Assembly (NCBI GenBank): GCA_018820855.1
Contig: JAHJNL010000052.1
Coordinates: 1-64,000 of the forward strand
Length of the DNA stretch: 64,000 bases
Source: Pseudomonadota bacterium
Lineage (GTDB): Bacteria > Desulfobacterota > Desulfobulbia > Desulfobulbales > Desulfocapsaceae
Reading direction: 5' to 3'
Each line of letters begins with the position of its first letter. The first letter of the stretch is position 1. Under the pieces are notes generated by a model. It did no database searches and was not told the origin of the DNA. It worked only from the letters and a program-made list of their open reading frames with translations. The position numbers and the translations under genes are program-made. Shown here piece by piece: positions 25,291 to 34,250 of the stretch.

Positions 25291-26451
25291 TTAAGATGAG
25301 AGGCGAATCCGGCTTAGCACGGGACGTAAGCCATCAGCAATGGGTTCAGGGTACACGCCATTGCCGATCTGCATACCTACAATGACCTCCTGTCCACAGA
25401 GGATGAGTAATTTGGAACCGTTAGTCATAGTAAAAAGCGAATACTGTCCGCCTGCAGCACCAATGGCCATTTTGATTTGATCGGCAGCAACAGCTACATA
25501 GGTGATGAAATTGGCAATGTGGCTATTTGGTGTTCCGGTCTGATGCAGGATATTGCCGTCTTTGGCACTGATTGTTGCATTCTCTATTTCCGGAAAGGAG
25601 TTGAGCATGGCAATGAACTGTGTCAGAACAGGATTGTTGGCTACAGCCTGAGATTGCATGGCAGAGGGTGTTGTGTTCCTTGGCATCATCGCTGGTTGAG
25701 ATTCGTCTTCAGTGGAGATATCCAGGTCTATATCTTCCATATTCAGGGAGTCCAGAGAACCGGACACTTCAGCCGCCGCTGCGTCATTTTCGTCCTTGCG
25801 GCGACTTCCTTCAAGGAGGATAAAACCCAGTGATTCTTTAATATTGCTTTCTTTTACGGAGCATGAGTTTTCGATTTCAATCTCGACATTTTTCCAGCTG
25901 ACGATTTCAAAAGCTGCATCCCTTCCCCGCAGCCCGTTATGCTTTGCATCAAAGAGCTCTCCATCGTGAAGGTATATGGAGCCGCTTTTGTTGCCGGCAT
26001 GGATATTGAGAGTGCAGGTCTTTTTGTCTAATTCCAGGAGCTGGAGGAAAGAGGAGAGGGAGACGCCGGTGATAAAACCTTTGGCCGGGCCTTTCAGTCC
26101 TTTGAGTATCTTTTCCACGAGAAGAGCGAAGTCTATGGGCTTTTCGATGTATTGAAAGGTCCCCATGTCCCGCAGATTGTCTTCCATCTCCGGGGTGCCG
26201 AATGCGGTCATGACGATGACCGGGATTTCAGGAAAATTGCTGCTCAAATGGGCAACCAGTTCAAAACCGTCCATTCTCGGCATTTTCAGGTCGGTCAGGA
26301 CAAGGCTGATTTTTTGTTTTTCAAGAGCCTCCACCGCCTCCAGGCCATCGTTTGCCGTGGTAATACTGAATTTGTCCTCGTAGGCCTTGAATCCGTCAAT
26401 CAGGCTGAGCAGAAAACTTGCGTCATCATCAACGATTAAAACTTTCTTCAT
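25291..26451 (-). CDS. Response regulator with PATAN (DUF4388) and roadblock-like domains
   Basis: A 386-residue protein. The start at 26451 (MKKVLIVDDD) is preferred, since GGAG lies 8 bases before it; an ATG five codons earlier would place that site inside the gene. Residues 1-118 are a receiver domain (VDDD, phospho-Asp in LVLTDLKMPRMDG, Lys in YIEKPID). Residues about 125-215 match DUF4388/PATAN (SLSSFLQLLELDKKTCTLNI, GSIYLHDGELFDAKHN). After an acidic linker, residues about 275-380 look like a roadblock/LC7 domain. It has no DNA-binding region, so it probably signals by protein contact. It lies between the roadblock gene and the kinase gene. Confidence 0.85.
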   Translation of the reverse strand: MKKVLIVDDDASFLLSLIDGFKAYEDKFSITTANDGLEAVEALEKQKISLVLTDLKMPRMDGFELVAHLSSNFPEIPVIVMTAFGTPEMEDNLRDMGTFQYIEKPIDFALLVEKILKGLKGPAKGFITGVSLSSFLQLLELDKKTCTLNIHAGNKSGSIYLHDGELFDAKHNGLRGRDAAFEIVSWKNVEIEIENSCSVKESNIKESLGFILLEGSRRKDENDAAAAEVSGSLDSLNMEDIDLDISTEDESQPAMMPRNTTPSAMQSQAVANNPVLTQFIAMLNSFPEIENATISAKDGNILHQTGTPNSHIANFITYVAVAADQIKMAIGAAGGQYSLFTMTNGSKLLILCGQEVIVGMQIGNGVYPEPIADGLRPVLSRIRLSS

Positions 26452-26597
26452 AAAAAAACTCCGCATCCGACATGCGCCGGGTTGAGATGTTTAACAGGAG
26501 AATAAATTCTCCACAGGCTGTTAGGCAACTGTGTCCAGAAAATATATCTCAAAAAAATACCATGGACATGTCGGGAATGTCCAGCAAAAGCTGGTAG

Positions 26598-28694
26598 TCA
26601 TGCCCCCGGTATGATGATTTGTATCTGGGTTCCTTTGTTTTTCCAGGAGCGTGCATCAATGGAACAGTTCATTTTTGACAGCATTTTTTTGACAATAACC
26701 AGCCCCAGTCCGGTTCCTTCAGGTTTGGTGGTGAAAAAGGGACGGAACAGATTCCTGAGAGTATCTTCTTCCATACCGCAGCCATTATCTTCAAGGCTAA
26801 AGGTGATCTGGTCGTTCTGCTCTCCGGCCATTGAAATGGAAATCTCCTTGTTTTCTATGCCTTCCAGGGCAGCCACTGCATTGGTGATCAGGTTGAGCAG
26901 TACCTGAAGGAATGCCCGGGGGTCGACCAGACCGATAATTGATTGCGGAGGGTGGTGTATCTTCAGGCTGACATTCTGTCTGGCAAGATCTTTTTCAGTA
27001 AGTTGAAAGAGTTTGTCGAGCAAGGCCCGCATGTCAGTTGGTTCAATGTGAGGCCGTTCAAAGACACTGAAGTTTTTGAGTGTCTTGAGCAGGTATTCCA
27101 CTCGGCCTATATCAGAGAGACTGCGGCTGACAAAGCGTTTGATGTCTGTGGTATTGTAGGTCTCAAGGTTGGATTCAAGAACAGAAAGAGAAACCTTGAT
27201 GGAGTTGATGGGATTGCCCAGTTCATGACGAATGGACGAAAAAACAAAGCCGATATTGTCCATGAGGTTGGCCGCTTCAGCAATGGACTCGAGGCGTTTT
27301 TCTTCTGTTATATTCCTTTTAACGATTACTCGATTGGCAACGCGGCCTTCATGGTCAAGAACAGGAGAGATCTGCATCTCTTCTTCGTAGAGGGTGTTGT
27401 CTTTTTTGTAATTGGCAAATTGACCACTCCAGCCTTCACCTTTGATAAGTGCCTCTTTTATCTGACGCCACAGGTTCTGGCGGATAGAAGGGGCATACAG
27501 GAGTTTGATCGAGTTCCCGAGGATCTCTTCCGGAAAGTAGCCGGTGACCTTTTCACAGGCTGGGTTGGCGTAGAGGACTCTGCCGAGGGTGTTGGTGATG
27601 ATGATACAGTCAGATGATTGCTCGACAACGGTAACAAGGCGGTCCCGTTCCGAGCGATCGTGCTGGTTACTGATGGACATGGCCACGATATTAGCAATAA
27701 AGCGCAGGCTGTTTATCTGTTGCTGGGTAAAGAGGGTCGAACTATCCCGCCGGGTGAGTCCGATAAGGCCCCAGAGTTCTTTTTTGACCATAAGTGGAAT
27801 CAGAAGGAGTGTTTTGATCCCATCTTCTTCCAGGACAGCGGACTCTTTTTCCTCAAAATTTTCATATAGATTGTGAATAATTATTCCCTTGTTGAGCAGA
27901 GCCATCCAGATTGGAACAGAAAGTATCCATCTGTATTGAGGGAAATTTAATTGTTCTTTTCCCTGTGCAGCATTTTTCTCAAGGAGAAAAAAATTGTCAG
28001 CCTGCAGGGCCTTGCAGATACCGGGATGGATTTCTTCAAAACAGTTTTGCCAGTCGGAATGGAGGGCACCGGGGTTGGTGATTTTGAGGATGCTTTCCCA
28101 TATGACATCATCAGGACACAGGCAGGGGTTTGATGAGGAAGCGGGGCTTTTGCGCAGGGGGACGGGCACGGTGTGATCCTCTTGATCCGGCTGCGAGGCG
28201 GAAGAAGGACGAGCTGAGAGGGGCTTGAGGAAGATGAGAGTCAACAGAAATATAGCAAGCAGACTAATGACCAGGGCCGGTTGCAGAAGGATGCCTGCTT
28301 CGCTGTAGAAAAGATAGAGCGTGGGAGAAAGAAGAAGGAAAAGGGCCGGTATCGACGAAAATGGCTGGGAAGAGAGTTCGTGGGTGAACACGAATCCAAG
28401 AAGGATCAGCGCCGGAGTATGAACAAGGAGGATGCCAGGGTCTGTCAGGGGCATGAAAAAGGCTTGTCCTCCCCATGTGGCAGCGAGAAGGAGGATCAGG
28501 GTATTGGCAACAGTCGGACTGCTGCGCCAAGGCGAACGATTTTTCCGCATTCCGGGAGAGCGTGTCCAGATGAGACCCAGGCAGGTCATGATGACCAGAG
28601 CCAGCCAGGCAAGGAGGACGGGATAGCTCATGTGTGTCCAATAGAAAATGGACTCAACTGCAGCCAGAGCTAGATTGGTTAAAACAAATGGCAT
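26598..28694 (-). CDS. Membrane histidine kinase with GAF and PAS domains
   Basis: A kinase of 698 residues from the ATG at 28694 (702 from a GTG at 28706; the ribosome signal is weak for both). The N terminus has about six hydrophobic helices (to about 160), a GAF domain (about 205-345), and a PAS domain with PAC (about 350-470). The phosphoacceptor motif is SIRHELGNPINSIK. The ATPase domain has NLITNAVAALEG, DNGCGME, FRPFFTTK and GTGLGLVI. It heads the operon with the PATAN/roadblock regulator, which is its likely partner. Confidence 0.9.
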   Translation of the reverse strand: MPFVLTNLALAAVESIFYWTHMSYPVLLAWLALVIMTCLGLIWTRSPGMRKNRSPWRSSPTVANTLILLLAATWGGQAFFMPLTDPGILLVHTPALILLGFVFTHELSSQPFSSIPALFLLLSPTLYLFYSEAGILLQPALVISLLAIFLLTLIFLKPLSARPSSASQPDQEDHTVPVPLRKSPASSSNPCLCPDDVIWESILKITNPGALHSDWQNCFEEIHPGICKALQADNFFLLEKNAAQGKEQLNFPQYRWILSVPIWMALLNKGIIIHNLYENFEEKESAVLEEDGIKTLLLIPLMVKKELWGLIGLTRRDSSTLFTQQQINSLRFIANIVAMSISNQHDRSERDRLVTVVEQSSDCIIITNTLGRVLYANPACEKVTGYFPEEILGNSIKLLYAPSIRQNLWRQIKEALIKGEGWSGQFANYKKDNTLYEEEMQISPVLDHEGRVANRVIVKRNITEEKRLESIAEAANLMDNIGFVFSSIRHELGNPINSIKVSLSVLESNLETYNTTDIKRFVSRSLSDIGRVEYLLKTLKNFSVFERPHIEPTDMRALLDKLFQLTEKDLARQNVSLKIHHPPQSIIGLVDPRAFLQVLLNLITNAVAALEGIENKEISISMAGEQNDQITFSLEDNGCGMEEDTLRNLFRPFFTTKPEGTGLGLVIVKKMLSKMNCSIDARSWKNKGTQIQIIIPGA

Positions 28695-29309
28695 GTGTGC
28701 TCTCACAGAGTGAAAAGGGATTCCTGTTGTCTCTTACTGTTGTGGAGACAGCTGACAAACTGAAAGAAAACGAATAATTGGATTGTAACAAACTACGAAA
28801 GGAATAGCAAAAATATCAGCTCAAAATATTCCGGCAACTATGCAGATTGTTTGTAATGCAGGCTGAGTCAATGCTACAGCACAGTATAGGGGGATACGGA
28901 CTGTTGTTTTAGACACCTTCAGGTCTTGGTGGATCTCCAACCTTTATATGTGTCAGACTGATAAGATACCAGGGGTATTCTTGTCGGGCGGACGAAGATG
29001 AGATGCTGACAGATTTTCATTGGCAAAAGTCAGACAGAGGGAGTTGCGGTGCAATCGGGAATTCAATTATTTTGACAACAGCTGAGGTGATCAGGGCCAA
29101 AATGAAGGCCATAGGTGCGTGTTGCGGCCATTCTTTGTGAATCAGTCGACGGAATAAATAGGTTAGTTAAAAAATTAGTACCGTATGTTATTGAAAAATG
29201 GGCAAAAAATAGAAGAGGTTGTTTCGAAGTATAAAAATTTGATCGTCTTTTGCTTGCCTTTGTTGTGAAAATGGCATGACATATTTCGTAACTAATAGAT
29301 ATTACAATA
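28695..29309. other. Intergenic region, mostly unassigned
   Basis: The left two-thirds of a 1 kb gap between the kinase operon and the DUF362 gene. It holds no credible reading frame. The kinase promoter should be within the first 200 bases. Nothing else could be supported. Confidence 0.4.
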
Positions 29310-29422
29310 CTATGCCAGTTGTATGTTTATCTGGCATAGTGAGTGCATGTATAATTATGCTTTATCTCTTCTCTCCTTTCTCCTGGAAAAAGCCGGTTTC
29401 GTTTTTACGAATCCGGCTTTTT
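29310..29422 (+). ncRNA. Candidate small RNA with two hairpins and terminal stop signal
   Basis: In the middle of a 1 kb gene-free stretch, CTATGCCAG (29310-29318) pairs perfectly with CTGGCATAG (29331-29339), and 48 bases later a terminator-type stem follows (29387-29422). No gene ends upstream on this strand within 2 kb, so the terminator needs a transcript of its own. A small structured RNA starting a little before 29310 would explain both. No firm promoter was read, so this is inference. Confidence 0.35.
29387..29422 (+). terminator. Rho-independent terminator without an annotated gene
   Basis: AAAAAGCCGGTTTCG (29387-29401) pairs with CGAATCCGGCTTTTT (29408-29422), one mismatch, followed by TTCTGATTTT. 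The symmetric A and T tracts allow function on either strand. Confidence 0.8.
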
Positions 29423-29542
29423 CTGATTTTACCTCAGCAGACAACAGATGTGTGTGCCTAAGAACGTGTGTTTTTTCTTTACAGTAATTGCATCTTATGT
29501 GGTAACTGTTCAGGTGCTTAGGGAAAATGCTGAAAACTGAAT

Positions 29543-29559
29543 GAAAGGTTACACCTTTC
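29543..29559. promoter_or_regulatory. Inverted repeat, possible operator for the DUF362 gene
   Basis: GAAAGGT (29543-29549) and ACCTTTC (29553-29559) are perfect inverted copies separated by three bases, 140 bases upstream of the DUF362 start. The size and spacing suit a dimeric regulator. Binding partner unknown. Confidence 0.35.
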
Positions 29560-29699
29560 GAATGAACTCATTGGCACTTCTTCCCCGGGAAGGCCGAAAT
29601 GATTGCAATTGGATATGTTCCTTTCAGCCTTTGGTCTTCAGTCTACTCACCTGTAAGGTTACGTTATGTATGGCAATATAGCAGGAGAAGCCTGCTGAG

Positions 29700-30644
29700 A
29701 TGGTTCCTCTGTTGAAAATTCCTGTCTGTCTTGATCGCTGTGATTCCTATGAATCCCACGTCCTGCTGCCCCTTCTGCAGGCCCAGCTTGATTTTCTTGC
29801 TGTTCCTGCAAATCTTTCCGGTAAAAAAGTTCTACTGAAACCTAATCTGATCAGCGCCAAAGCTCCAGCACTTGCCTGCACTAATCCGTTTTTTGTTGCT
29901 GCTGCAGCATCCTGCTTTCTCTCCCGTGGTGCCAGAGTCTTACTCGGAGATTCGCCGGCCTTTGGTTCGGCGGCTCGTGTCCTTGAGCGGCACGGTTTTG
30001 TCACTGCTCTGCGTGGGATGCCGGTGGAGTATGTCTCTTTTAAAACCCTGGCCAGAAAACAACTTGCCTGTGGGCTCACGGTGGGAGTGGCTGCGGAAGC
30101 ATTGGACTGTGACTATTTTGTCAATCTTCCCCGTATCAAGGCCCATGAACAGATGGGGGTTACCATGGCGGTAAAGAATGTCTTTGGGATAGTCCTGGGT
30201 GCACGCAAGGCATGGCTGCATATGCGTCATGGCCAGTCTCACCTGGGCTTTGCAGAAATGATCCTGGATCTGCTGCAGTTTTTGCCAACGTCTCTGGCCC
30301 TGGCAGACGGTATTGAGGTGATGAATGAACGGGGGCCAATGTCTGGTTCCGCCTTGTTTCTGGGATGTGTGGCGGCCTCCGGGAATTTTGTGGCTCTGGA
30401 TCGGGCTCTCCTTGCTGTATTGGAGATTGAGAAAAAGCGCAGTCCGCTAGCGGTTGCTGCGGCAAAGTTGGCGCTGCCGGGGGCATGTCTACAGGATCTT
30501 GAATTTCCGCACCTGCATCCGTTGGCCTTTGCCGGATCGGGATTCCGGTCGCCGGTTGTCCTCAACCCTATAAAATTCCATCCGTTACGTTATTTGCGGA
30601 GTACCTGGAGAAGGATTCTCCTTGAACTCCAAAGGAAAGTATGA
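29700..30644 (+). CDS. DUF362 domain-containing protein
   Basis: A 314-residue protein with the DUF362 layout: KVLLKPNLISAKAPALACTNPFFV near 43-66, a GDSPAFGSA segment near 83, NLPRIKAHEQMGVTMAVKNVFG near 141-162 and LADGIEVMNERGPMSG near 201. The family's KPN and KxHxxxxxTxAVKN motifs are intact. Many members carry a ferredoxin domain, which is absent here. No signal peptide. The function is unknown. It precedes a fabL-like gene by 142 bases on the same strand. Confidence 0.85.
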   Translation: MVPLLKIPVCLDRCDSYESHVLLPLLQAQLDFLAVPANLSGKKVLLKPNLISAKAPALACTNPFFVAAAASCFLSRGARVLLGDSPAFGSAARVLERHGFVTALRGMPVEYVSFKTLARKQLACGLTVGVAAEALDCDYFVNLPRIKAHEQMGVTMAVKNVFGIVLGARKAWLHMRHGQSHLGFAEMILDLLQFLPTSLALADGIEVMNERGPMSGSALFLGCVAASGNFVALDRALLAVLEIEKKRSPLAVAAAKLALPGACLQDLEFPHLHPLAFAGSGFRSPVVLNPIKFHPLRYLRSTWRRILLELQRKV

Positions 30645-30786
30645 TGGAATAGGCGCTTTGCAGAGTCAGTATTGGTTTTGTGTGGATAATGTACTATTTC
30701 AGTAAGGTACCAATTATTGTCGAAGGAAAAATGGTCGGGGTGAAGAGTTTTCCCGATTCTCTCGATACTTTCTATGGGGATGAGTC

Positions 30787-31539
30787 ATGTTTGGTTTACA
30801 GGGAAAGGTTGCACTGATAACCGGAGGATCCAGGGGGATAGGCAGGGCCATTGCCATGCGCTTTGCCGAGAGCGGTATGGATCTTGTCGTGAACTATGTT
30901 CGCCATAAACGGGATGCCCAGGAAACAGCTGATGCAGCAGAAAAGCTAGGAGTACGTTGTCTTTTGCTCAAGGCCAATGTGGCCAAGAGTGAGGATGTTC
31001 AGAAGATGCTTGAGACTATCGGCAAGGAGTTCGGAACCCTGGATGTGCTGGTCAGTAATGCGGCTTCAGGGGTATTGAAGCCAGCCATGGAGCTGACCGA
31101 ACGGCATTGGAACTGGGCCATGGATATTAATGCTCGGGCGCTGCTCACCCTGGTGCAGAATTGTCTTCCCTTGATGAGTCCCGGAAGCAGGGTCATGGCT
31201 GTGTCAAGTCTCGGTGCAACCAGGGCCATTGAGAATTATACTACAGTGGGTGCTTCCAAGGCTGCACTGGAATCTCTGGTGCGTCATCTGGCAGTGGAGC
31301 TCGGTCCTAAGGGAATTCATGTCAATACCATCAGTGCAGGAGCTGTGGATACGGATGCCCTGAAAAAATTTCCCAACCGGGATGAGATCTTGAGTACTGC
31401 GCTGGCCAGGACTCCTCTGGGACGCCTGACCACTCCGGAAGATGTTGCTGATCTGGCCATCTTTCTCTGTTCTGATTTTGCCAAAATGATTCAGGGGCAG
31501 GTGATAACCGTAGACGGAGGGTACGCTATCAGGGGATGA
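30787..31539 (+). CDS. fabL: Short-chain dehydrogenase, enoyl-ACP reductase FabL-like
   Basis: A 250-residue cytosolic oxidoreductase. The NADP-binding GGSRGIGRAIA motif starts at 13; the SDR block SNAASGVLKP is near 90, the Ser of the catalytic set lies in MAVSSLG and the Tyr-Lys pair in NYTTVGASKAA. Segments such as ASGVLKPAMEL, NARALL, NYTTVG, DTDALKKFPNR and the end VITVDGG match what I recall of Bacillus FabL, so the last step of fatty-acid elongation is the likely role. A general beta-ketoacyl reductase or sugar dehydrogenase cannot be fully excluded. Confidence 0.85.
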   Translation: MFGLQGKVALITGGSRGIGRAIAMRFAESGMDLVVNYVRHKRDAQETADAAEKLGVRCLLLKANVAKSEDVQKMLETIGKEFGTLDVLVSNAASGVLKPAMELTERHWNWAMDINARALLTLVQNCLPLMSPGSRVMAVSSLGATRAIENYTTVGASKAALESLVRHLAVELGPKGIHVNTISAGAVDTDALKKFPNRDEILSTALARTPLGRLTTPEDVADLAIFLCSDFAKMIQGQVITVDGGYAIRG

Positions 31540-31640
31540 ACTCTGCAACATTTGAGGTCCATGGAGCCTGTGGCGGATTGTCAGCTTTTCATGTTGAGAC
31601 GGGCAGGTTGAAAAGATGCGGAAAGGCATGTTTTGAGCCT

Positions 31641-32753
31641 TCAACGGGAAGGCTTTACCAGTGAAATTCCGGGAATCAGGGTTTGAGTGGACTTGATTCC
31701 CCGCATGCAGCGCAGTGATGAGTGGGTGAACTGGGAGATGACTTCAGCGTCAGAGGCCAGGAGGTCCCGGCTGAGTGTCGCCTTGATAATCAGGTCAATA
31801 GCGCCGTGCACGGAATGCAGCTCGTCCACCTCGGGTAGAGCAAAAAGTTTGTCAATAACCCGTTGTTCCTGTTTGCCGTCGACATTGATGAGTATGAAAA
31901 CGATGATGTCTCGTTTCATCTCCGGGTACTCGCCATCCTTTTTCTTGCTGGCCATATTCTTCCGGAAAGTCTCCATGTCTCTGGGGATCAGCTTGTCCAC
32001 ACCGATACCGTATCGCCGTCTGGCTTCTTTTTGCCACTGGTGCGTAGAGATGTAGAGATAGAGATCGTCCACTGTCCTGTCCGGAAATGAGCGCAGCAGG
32101 TCGCTGTTTTTGATGAGCGTCTTGAGCGGCAGGTAGATGGTACGATACCAGTCTGCGCCGGCTTCCTGCAGGCTGACTTCCTGATGTCGTTCTTCCGCCA
32201 GGTATTGCTGATGGACGGTAACCTGCTGGAAAAGATATTCGCTTTGTCCCGGTTCGGTCAGTTCCAGGGCACGGGTCAGGCCCATCTTGTCCCGAAAATC
32301 TATTTTTTCCAGGTAGAGCCTGTTTTCCACCGTATCCTTTGCGGGCAGGAGCTCCAGGATGTTGGCCTGGATATGGCTCTGCTTCAGGTTTCTGGCCGCT
32401 GTGACCCGATGATGTCCGTCAACGATGTAGTATTTGTCTTTGATCTGATAGAGGGACACAGGCGGGATAGGGCGTCCTTCCTGCAGTGCCTGGGTCAGGG
32501 ACTGCAAGCGGTCTTCGTTTCCTGCCCCCTGCAGTCGAAATTGCTGGTCAAAGTCGGTGTAGCGACCAACTGAACCCGCAATCTTGTCCAGAGGGACCGT
32601 GGCCACACCACGTTTTACTGTCTCGTAAGCCTTTTCCGCTTCTCTGATCTGATCGAAGGAGTCTGCTTGCTGCGGCTTGCCTGGCTGAACGGTATCCTGG
32701 CCTTTTTCTTTCCTACCTTGGCGCCACTTCTGTTTCAAAGAAAAAAAATCCAT
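31641..32753 (-). CDS. ParB-N-type domain protein with C-terminal AsnC/RAM-like domain
   Basis: A 370-residue cytosolic protein. Residues about 55-135 match the ParB/sulfiredoxin N-terminal fold, including GRPIPPVSLYQI and the signature YYIVDGHHRVTAAR. A helical middle (about 140-280) follows. Residues about 283-365 look like an Lrp/AsnC ligand-binding (RAM) domain (KRDIIVFILINVDGKQEQRV, VDELHSVHGAIDLIIKATL). No helix-turn-helix of ParB was recognised. Its start lies inside the end of the phosphoesterase gene (41-base overlap), so the two are coupled. Function unknown; a nucleotide- or amino-acid-responsive enzyme is one possibility. Confidence 0.75.
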   Translation of the reverse strand: MDFFSLKQKWRQGRKEKGQDTVQPGKPQQADSFDQIREAEKAYETVKRGVATVPLDKIAGSVGRYTDFDQQFRLQGAGNEDRLQSLTQALQEGRPIPPVSLYQIKDKYYIVDGHHRVTAARNLKQSHIQANILELLPAKDTVENRLYLEKIDFRDKMGLTRALELTEPGQSEYLFQQVTVHQQYLAEERHQEVSLQEAGADWYRTIYLPLKTLIKNSDLLRSFPDRTVDDLYLYISTHQWQKEARRRYGIGVDKLIPRDMETFRKNMASKKKDGEYPEMKRDIIVFILINVDGKQEQRVIDKLFALPEVDELHSVHGAIDLIIKATLSRDLLASDAEVISQFTHSSLRCMRGIKSTQTLIPGISLVKPSR

Positions 32754-33318
32754 AACTGTTAATTACCTTTGTCTCATGGACCATGGTGATGCGGTCCGTT
32801 GGATTGTTAAAGAAGGCATGGATATGACCATGAATAAAATAGGCCGGGCTCTTTTTTTCGATGAGTCCGGTAAAGGTCTTGAATCCTTTGTGACAGGGGT
32901 CCTCTTTGTCATGTATGAACCTGGGCGGAGCATGGGTCATGATGATGTCCACCTTCCGCTGTTGTAACAGCTGGAACCAGAGGCTGCGGACAGTTTTTTT
33001 CATCTCATTTTCAGTATACTGGTTGATGCCTCCATTATACCAGCGAGAACCGCCAAAACCCATGATGCGAATTCCCTGTTCTTCCATTATCTTGGCATGC
33101 AGATCAATACAGCCCACAGGTGGTGAACTCTGGTAACGGATGTCGTGATTTCCCTCAACAAAATAGAGGGGGACGCCAAAGCGCTCTCGAAGCTCAGTGA
33201 GGTATTCAGGCGGGAGGTCGCCGCAGGCCAGGATCAGGTCCGGTTGTTGCGGGAGCAGGCTCGTTGGTTGTTCGAGAAGGCCGTTTACCACCTTGTCCGA
33301 GACGGTGAGGATCTTCAT
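32713..33318 (-). CDS. Metallophosphoesterase
   Basis: A 201-residue calcineurin-like phosphoesterase. Visible metal-binding motifs are LACGDLPPEY (GD), FVEGNHD, MTHAPPR and HGHIHAF. The first family motif (DxH) is altered: the N terminus reads ILTVSDKVVN, with Asp but no following His. Family members hydrolyse phosphodiesters or phosphomonoesters such as cyclic nucleotides or diadenosine phosphates. It overlaps the ParB-N/RAM gene and follows a cyclic-nucleotide-binding gene on the same strand, so a nucleotide-signalling role is possible (inference). Confidence 0.85.
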   Translation of the reverse strand: MKILTVSDKVVNGLLEQPTSLLPQQPDLILACGDLPPEYLTELRERFGVPLYFVEGNHDIRYQSSPPVGCIDLHAKIMEEQGIRIMGFGGSRWYNGGINQYTENEMKKTVRSLWFQLLQQRKVDIIMTHAPPRFIHDKEDPCHKGFKTFTGLIEKKSPAYFIHGHIHAFFNNPTDRITMVHETKVINSYGFFFFETEVAPR

Positions 33319-33471
33319 GGTTCCATAACATGTTGAAGATTCGGCCTTTTTGGCGTCTGGTGGATGGGCTTCTTTGCAGGGAAGGCGCTGCTGAGTTGAA
33401 ACCGTGTACCGGTGGGCACTATTTGTTAACTCTCCGCAGGGTACTGGCTTCAGAAGGGAAGAGAAAAAATG

Positions 33472-33921
33472 TTAATTATCTGCCGGAAGTTCATAGTGGA
33501 GGAGGCTCTCTTTCAGCGCAGCAACTTCCTGTTCCAGTTTTTTTACCTTGTTGCGGTAATAACTTGCCTGCTGGTCAGCCTCTTTGAAACGGAGTGTCAA
33601 CTGACTGGTAAGGGATTTGAGAATCGGCAGATCGTTGTTGAGCAGTGCCGTGTGCAGGGTTTGGTCTTTGACCATGATAACTCTGGTTGGTTCTGTGGCA
33701 ATGGCACTGGCACATCGCGGTTCGTCGGAGAGTAGGGCCATTTCTCCCAGAATGTCTCCACTGGACATCCTGGCTATGATATCTTTTTGTGTCTCTGTTT
33801 TTTTGCTGATTTCTACGGAACCGCTGATAATGATATAGATAAAGTCTCCACAGTCTCCCTGGAGAAAAAGCGTTTCGTTCGTGGCGAAATCTTTTGTTGT
33901 GAATTTTGCATTTTCATTCAT
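33472..33921 (-). CDS. Stand-alone cyclic nucleotide-binding domain protein
   Basis: A 149-residue protein with one CNB domain (about 8-115): LFLQGDCGDFIYIIISGSVEI, then the phosphate-binding cassette GDILGEMALLSDEPRCASAIA. A coiled-coil tail (about 118-145) follows, with no DNA-binding helix-turn-helix. The ATG at 33921 is chosen because AGGA lies 6 bases upstream; a TTG two codons earlier is less likely. In this phylum such single-domain proteins often act as regulatory subunits. Confidence 0.85.
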   Translation of the reverse strand: MNENAKFTTKDFATNETLFLQGDCGDFIYIIISGSVEISKKTETQKDIIARMSSGDILGEMALLSDEPRCASAIATEPTRVIMVKDQTLHTALLNNDLPILKSLTSQLTLRFKEADQQASYYRNKVKKLEQEVAALKESLLHYELPADN

Positions 33922-34250
33922 GATCAATCCTGAATAGGTGTGGACACGGGTTTGAACTTAACTGTGAACAATGTTATTGAGAAGGTCGGAGGAAAAAGAA
34001 TCTCTTGGATTATTGCCCTGATAGGGAAGGTGTCCAAGGGGGGCCTCTTCAATGCACACGGTAAAGTGAGTATACGAAGAAAAAGAGATTTTTCCATCAT
34101 TTTTTTGTAAAATCACAAGAGATATCTCTGATAATGTTATTGTGTATTCTTTCGATTTCAGCGAAAATCGGTTAGCAAAGTGCTAACGTGATACAGGCGT
34201 GCCCCTGACATCGCAGAAACAAAATCTCTCTTTTACTCTTTAGATTTATT
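33922..34250. promoter_or_regulatory. Divergent intergenic region with inverted repeat
   Basis: This 329-base gap separates the CNB gene (minus) and maf (plus). It contains the perfect inverted repeat GTTAGCA (34171-34177) / TGCTAAC (34181-34187) with a three-base spacer, 63 bases before the maf start, which could be a regulator site. Nothing else was recognised. Confidence 0.4.

Noticed and set aside
29276-29461. 61-codon hydrophobic frame on the plus strand
   Set aside because: It runs through a strong terminator hairpin; a small RNA explains the region better.
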